A DNA stretch of 64,000 nt from Vibrio navarrensis (GTDB lineage: Bacteria; Pseudomonadota; Gammaproteobacteria; Enterobacterales; Vibrionaceae). The DNA is taken from assembly GCF_015767675.1 (NCBI RefSeq), contig NZ_CP065217.1:372001-436000 (forward strand), in the 5' to 3' direction. Under the pieces are notes generated by a model, which had not been told where the DNA came from, ran no database searches, and saw only the letters and a program-made list of their open reading frames with translations. Below, one piece after another: positions 59,983 through 64,000 of this stretch (its first letter is position 1; the number at the start of each line of letters is the position of its first letter). The translations under genes were made by a program, and so were the position numbers.

Positions 59983-61242
59983 TTAGCTAAAAGCCGCTTG
60001 CATCACATAGAAGAAGACGACCGCCAACAGGGCGCCCGCAGGCAGTGTGACCACCCAAGAAGCGACGATATTGCGTACAACGCCAAGGTTAAGTGCAGCG
60101 ATACCACGTGCGAAACCGACACCTAGTACAGCACCGACAAGGGTTTGAGTGGTTGAAATTGGCAAGCCAGTGCCTGATGCCAGTACAACGGTTGATGCGG
60201 TTGCTAGCTGCGCGGCAAAACCACGACTTGGCGTGAGCTCAGTAATTCCTGTTCCGACAGTAGCCATTACTTTGTGACCAAGGGTTGCCAAGCCGACCAC
60301 GATACCAAAACCGCCGAGAGGTAGGATCCACCAAGCAATCTGGCTTTTCGCCGTGATTTGACCCATGTGCTCAACGGTAGACACGACCGCAGAAAGAGGA
60401 CCAATCGCGTTGGCTACATCGTTTGAGCCGTGAGCAAACGCCATGGCACAGGCGGTAATCACCATCAAGACGCTGAAAATGCTCTCTACGCCAGCAAAGC
60501 TGTGGTCATCTTCACGGTTGGCAAATTTCTTCTGGATATAAAGGTAACCGCAGACCATCACGAGGGCAGAAACGGCGACCGAGGCCATCCACGCTTCAGA
60601 GCTGCTAAGGTGCAAACCCACGTGCTTGAGGCCTTTTTTGATGGTTACCAGCGCGATCACCATGGTGGTGATGAACATGTAAACCGGAACGAAGCGCTTC
60701 GCGTTTAGCAGAGGTTTTTCGGTATCGAAGATCAGACGCTGCGCGCTGACGAAGATAAGATAAGCAAAAAAGCCTGAGATAAGCGGAGTGATGATCCAAC
60801 TGCCGACAATGCCTTTGACACTGCTCCAGTCAACCGCTTCGGTGCCTACAGAAACACAGGCAAAACCAATGATGGCACCAATAATCGAGTGGGTGGTAGA
60901 AACAGGCCAACCCATGTAAGACGCCAGCAACAGCCAGCTACCCGCCGCCAAAAGAGCGGACATCATGCCAAAAACCAGAATGTCGGGCTTGTCGGCAAAA
61001 AGAGACGTTTCGATTACACCTTTACGGATAGTGTCGGTTACTTCACCGCCTGCAAGGTATGCGCCCGCAAATTCAAATATCATCGCAATGATGATGGCTT
61101 GTTTTACGGTAAGTGCTTTCGAGCCGACTGAGGTGCCCATGGCGTTGGCAACGTCATTTGCACCAATACCAATCGCCATCATAAATCCGAAAGCCGCTGC
61201 AACAAGAATCAGGACCGTGCCGTAGTTCGCAAGGATATCCAT
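59983..61242 (-). CDS. Inorganic phosphate transporter, PiT family
   Basis: Low-affinity, proton-coupled (or metal-phosphate) phosphate transporter. The 419 residues from the ATG at 61242 contain both halves of the internal duplication: GANDVANAMGTSVGS near the N-terminus and GSNDVANAIGPLSAV in the C-terminal half, with about ten membrane spans. Upstream open codons to 61287 lack homology. It is downstream of the DUF47 gene and likely cotranscribed. Confidence 0.93.
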   Translation of the reverse strand: MDILANYGTVLILVAAAFGFMMAIGIGANDVANAMGTSVGSKALTVKQAIIIAMIFEFAGAYLAGGEVTDTIRKGVIETSLFADKPDILVFGMMSALLAAGSWLLLASYMGWPVSTTHSIIGAIIGFACVSVGTEAVDWSSVKGIVGSWIITPLISGFFAYLIFVSAQRLIFDTEKPLLNAKRFVPVYMFITTMVIALVTIKKGLKHVGLHLSSSEAWMASVAVSALVMVCGYLYIQKKFANREDDHSFAGVESIFSVLMVITACAMAFAHGSNDVANAIGPLSAVVSTVEHMGQITAKSQIAWWILPLGGFGIVVGLATLGHKVMATVGTGITELTPSRGFAAQLATASTVVLASGTGLPISTTQTLVGAVLGVGFARGIAALNLGVVRNIVASWVVTLPAGALLAVVFFYVMQAAFS

Positions 61243-61371
61243 CGTAATACCTAGTTGATTTATAACAAGCGGAGCAAAATCAAACATGCGTTTGTCCTGT
61301 TTCGGCCTTTTGCTGTGATGACCAAAACAGGTTTGACTATGCTCTTTGTTATTTTTCGTTTACTTAATGTT

Positions 61372-62052
61372 TTAAGATCGAGATAGCATCAATTCCAGAC
61401 GTGCGCCTACGCGCTGAGCCTGGTCTGCAATACCGCCAACCCATTCGAAAATCTTGTATAGGAACATGACATCGATAGGGTTCATCTCCGATTCAATGGC
61501 CATCAGCTGCTGACGTAGAGTGATTTGCATCGCGTCGGTATCGTCTTCGATAACATCCAGCTGATGGATCATCTCAGCGACCAGAGTCACTTCACGGCCT
61601 TTAAATCCGGTTTCGAGGAGTTCATCAAGCTCGTTGATGACGTTTTGAGCCTGGTTAGCGGCATCAAGACAACGTTGAACGTAAGCGATGAAATTGGATT
61701 GGAGTGCTTCAGGAATCACCAGTTTGCGACCATAGGCGCGACCTGCGATGTCCTTTGCCAGATTGGCCAGTTTGTCTTGCTGAGTGAGGAGCTCCAGCAT
61801 GTCGGTACGATCGACCGGTAAGAACAAACCGCGAGGAAGTTTGAGACGAATTTCTCGTTTCAGGACGTCCGCTTCTTTCTCAAGATGAGAGATTTGTGCG
61901 CGAATTTCCGCTGCTTTTTCCCAATCGCCCTCTGAACAGACTTCAAAGAACTTGATTAGGTGTGAGCAACACTCGTTGACACAAACCACGTGACGCTGCA
62001 AAGGCTTTATAGGGGACTTTGCAAATAACCCCATAATTGTATTTACTGGCAT
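61372..62052 (-). CDS. DUF47/TIGR00153 family protein (PhoU-like Pit accessory)
   Basis: 226-residue helical protein of the PhoU-related DUF47 family. Family stretches are MPVNTIMGLFAKSPIKPLQR and LKLPRGLFLPVDRTDMLELL (about 70-95). Members are almost always paired with a PiT transporter and are thought to regulate it. The ATG at 62052 is the family start; an ATG two codons upstream (62058) is also possible. The gene pair may respond to phosphate. Confidence 0.9.
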   Translation of the reverse strand: MPVNTIMGLFAKSPIKPLQRHVVCVNECCSHLIKFFEVCSEGDWEKAAEIRAQISHLEKEADVLKREIRLKLPRGLFLPVDRTDMLELLTQQDKLANLAKDIAGRAYGRKLVIPEALQSNFIAYVQRCLDAANQAQNVINELDELLETGFKGREVTLVAEMIHQLDVIEDDTDAMQITLRQQLMAIESEMNPIDVMFLYKIFEWVGGIADQAQRVGARLELMLSRS

Positions 62053-62257
62053 GGTCATTCAACCTAATAACTATAACCTTAAAAGAACATACACCATTTC
62101 ATGGTGAAATGTTGAGCGATGGCTATAAAGGCGCGCATGTTAACGCATTCAATCCAGCATTAAAACTGTTTTAGATCATCTCTAGTGCGATATTTCTTTC
62201 TTGCCCCATAAGAATTTAGGCAATATCCTGTTCCAGTCTGCTTTGAAAGGTATAACT

Positions 62258-63775
62258 ATGGAAACCGAGATAGAACTGAAGTTTTTTGTTTCTCCTGAAT
62301 TTTCAGAAACTTTGCGAGAAAAAATCGCCGAAACCAAAGTGCTTCAGCACAGTTGTCGAGATCTGGGTAACACCTACTTTGACACCCCAGACAACTGGCT
62401 TCGTCAACACGATACAGGCTTAAGGATACGCCGTTTCGATGACGTTTTTGTTCAGACTGTCAAAACAGCCGGACGCGTCGTTGCAGGCTTACACCAACGT
62501 CCCGAATACAACGCAGAACATAACTGCAATATCCCCGACCTCTCACTGCATCCACTTGATATCTGGCCGCAAGGCAAAGAGATTGAAACCTTGCAAGCCG
62601 AATTGATGCCGCTTTTTTCCACCAACTTTAGCCGTGAACAGTGGCTAATTGGTATGCCGGATGGTAGCCAAATCGAAGTGGCGTTTGACCAAGGGTTGGT
62701 CAACGCACAGGACAAAGAAGACACGATTTGTGAAGTGGAACTGGAGCTCAAATCTGGTCAGACCGACGCACTGTTTACCTTGGCTCGTTTGCTGTCTGAA
62801 TCGGGTGGTATGCGTCTTGGTAACTTAAGTAAAGCAGCCAAAGGCTATCGCCTCGCGCAAGGTTATCAAGGCGATGAGGTGAAATCGCTCAGTTTGGTCG
62901 ATACAGGCAAGCTCGATAACGTTGAGTATTGTCTGATCAATTCACTGGAGCATGCGCTGTCGCACTGGCACTACCACGAACAGATTTACGTTGAGCGCGA
63001 ATCAGTGGAGGCTCTGCGCGAAATCAATCATGCCATCAGCTTTATTCGGCAAACGTTAACCATTTTTGGCGGGGTTGTGCCGCGCCGCGCCAGCGCCATT
63101 TTGCGCCAAGAGCTGAAATGGTTGGAAGAAGAGCTGGCGTGGTTGGGCGAGCATGCGCATTTAACCGAACTTCTGGAAGACAAAGGTCATGTGCTGCGCA
63201 AGCTGGACGCACGTAAATTTCTCGTCGCTGAGCTCACTCAGCAACTTGACAACCTGCCGGATCGTGAAGAGATGCTGCGTCTATTAACCAGTGCGCGTTA
63301 CACCGGCTTGTTGCTTGATTTGAGCCGCTGGATTCTAACTCGTGGCTGGCAGCCGTTTTTGGATGACAAAGCGCGTGAGCAGATGGCAAGTTCGGTCAAA
63401 GAGTTTTCCGTAACGCAGTTGGACAGAACTTGGGCCGAGTTGATGGAAGCGTTTCCCGCCGAGCAAGAGATGCCGGCGCAGGCGTATATTGATCAACGCT
63501 ATCGCTTAGCGCGCAATCTTTACACTGGGGTTGGCTTTGCCAGCCTTTACGATGCCGAAGAGCGTAACGGTTTTCGTATGCCTTGGGCCGATCTGATCCA
63601 CGGTATTGATGATCTCCTCATGCTGCGCCACTTGCATCCTTTGTGTGAGAAGCTGGAAGCGGAAGAGCGCGAGCAATTAGAGCGCTGGTTGCTGCGTCAG
63701 GAACGCTCCATCTTGCACGCGATGGATCAAACGCGCGCCATCGGCATTGAAGCAGAACCTTACTGGCGACGCTAA
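62258..63775 (+). CDS. ygiF: Inorganic triphosphatase with CYTH and CHAD domains
   Basis: Hydrolyses inorganic triphosphate in E. coli YgiF. The 505 residues start METEIELKF, giving the ExExK triphosphate-binding motif of the CYTH tunnel (about 1-200). A helical, histidine-rich CHAD domain (about 220-500), which binds polyphosphate in related proteins, follows. The 19 open codons before the ATG at 62258 lack homology. It diverges from the phosphate-transport pair; in E. coli the gene is followed by glnE. Confidence 0.92.
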   Translation: METEIELKFFVSPEFSETLREKIAETKVLQHSCRDLGNTYFDTPDNWLRQHDTGLRIRRFDDVFVQTVKTAGRVVAGLHQRPEYNAEHNCNIPDLSLHPLDIWPQGKEIETLQAELMPLFSTNFSREQWLIGMPDGSQIEVAFDQGLVNAQDKEDTICEVELELKSGQTDALFTLARLLSESGGMRLGNLSKAAKGYRLAQGYQGDEVKSLSLVDTGKLDNVEYCLINSLEHALSHWHYHEQIYVERESVEALREINHAISFIRQTLTIFGGVVPRRASAILRQELKWLEEELAWLGEHAHLTELLEDKGHVLRKLDARKFLVAELTQQLDNLPDREEMLRLLTSARYTGLLLDLSRWILTRGWQPFLDDKAREQMASSVKEFSVTQLDRTWAELMEAFPAEQEMPAQAYIDQRYRLARNLYTGVGFASLYDAEERNGFRMPWADLIHGIDDLLMLRHLHPLCEKLEAEEREQLERWLLRQERSILHAMDQTRAIGIEAEPYWRR

Positions 63776-63788
63776 CTGGGTTGTTTAA

Positions 63789-63816
63789 GAAAATAGGGCA
63801 TTTGCCCTATTTTTTT
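63789..63816. terminator. Bidirectional terminator after the CYTH-CHAD gene
   Basis: A 10-base-pair stem AAATAGGGCA/TGCCCTATTT with a 2-base loop and at least six T residues on the plus strand. It lies between convergent genes. Confidence 0.88.
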
Positions 63817-63998
63817 ATCTGCTGTTCCAGACGCTCAAGCCGATTGAGGATCTCTTCTTGGCGCTGCAACATCGTCTCTAGCATCTTCTCTTTATTTATA
63901 GAGCGGGAAGTTTGCTGGTGGGTCGGGCTGGTGAGTAGCGAGGTGATAAGGCCGGAGATCATGCCAAACAGCCCTACACCGCAGAGGATTACAATCAC
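63807..63998 (-). CDS. Small membrane protein with coiled coil, possibly cut by the window edge
   Basis: 63 codons read from a GTG at 63998: a hydrophobic segment (VILCGVGLFGMISGLITSLL) followed by a polar part and a short coiled coil (ETMLQRQEEILNRLERLEQQ). The frame has no stop before the right edge, so the real start may lie outside the window. The C-terminus is complete, overlapping the terminator. The family is not recognised. Confidence 0.6.
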   Translation of the reverse strand: MIVILCGVGLFGMISGLITSLLTSPTHQQTSRSINKEKMLETMLQRQEEILNRLERLEQQIKK

Positions 63999-64000
63999 TG

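Overview
The window is chromosomal DNA of a Vibrio, or a very close relative in the Vibrionaceae. The support is gene order as well as gene content: leuO next to an acyl-CoA synthetase and ilvIH, a DeoR regulator before glmS, an OlsF-type lipid synthase facing a tRNA-Ile(CAU)-rpoD-dnaG-yqeY-rpsU block, and a GspA/GspB-type secretion gene diverging from cca. The species is not resolved from sequence alone. Most of the window is core genome. Both edges cut genes or may do so: ispB on the left, and a small membrane protein on the right.

Region by region: 1-4.7 kb holds ispB (partial), the ribosomal pair rplU-rpmA, the GTPase obgE, a split ThrE-type exporter and folA. A tandem array of an 8-base unit separates folA from the convergent cluster apaH-apaG-rsmA-pdxA-surA-lptD (4.8-11.5 kb, envelope and stress functions). 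djlA diverges from lptD and ends in a second tandem array. 12.6-18.6 kb has a DUF547 protein and the leuABCD operon, with a readable attenuator and a leucine-rich leader peptide. 18.7-21.2 kb is an apparent TetR / PAP2 phosphatase / GT-B glycosyltransferase group. leuO, an acyl-CoA synthetase, ilvIH and a diguanylate cyclase follow. From 29.6 to 40.5 kb come a GntR regulator, pykF, a DeoR regulator with glmS, the mannitol operon mtlA-mtlD-mtlR and an orphan TRAP binding protein.

The accessory part is 42.5-46.4 kb, between olsF and the tRNA-Ile(CAU) gene beside rpoD. In seventh-pandemic V. cholerae this position carries the island VSP-II. Here it holds a SIMPL-domain gene, a frameshifted tyrosine-recombinase remnant, an AT-rich DUF2971 gene, a repeat-rich non-coding patch and a hipBA-like pair whose toxin gene is cut to 73 codons. 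It reads as an eroded integration site.

46.5-64 kb is again conserved: the macromolecular synthesis operon rpsU-yqeY-dnaG-rpoD, then tsaD, an alpha/beta hydrolase, plsY, folB-folK, uppP, cca, a fused GspA-GspB protein, an SH3-domain membrane protein, a phosphate transporter with its DUF47 partner, and a CYTH-CHAD triphosphatase. No complete insertion sequence, rRNA, CRISPR array or intact prophage was seen. The best leads for new biology are the eroded island with its CTGTAAT repeats, the orphan terminator before the SIMPL gene, the two tandem arrays anchored on stop codons, and several predicted operators.
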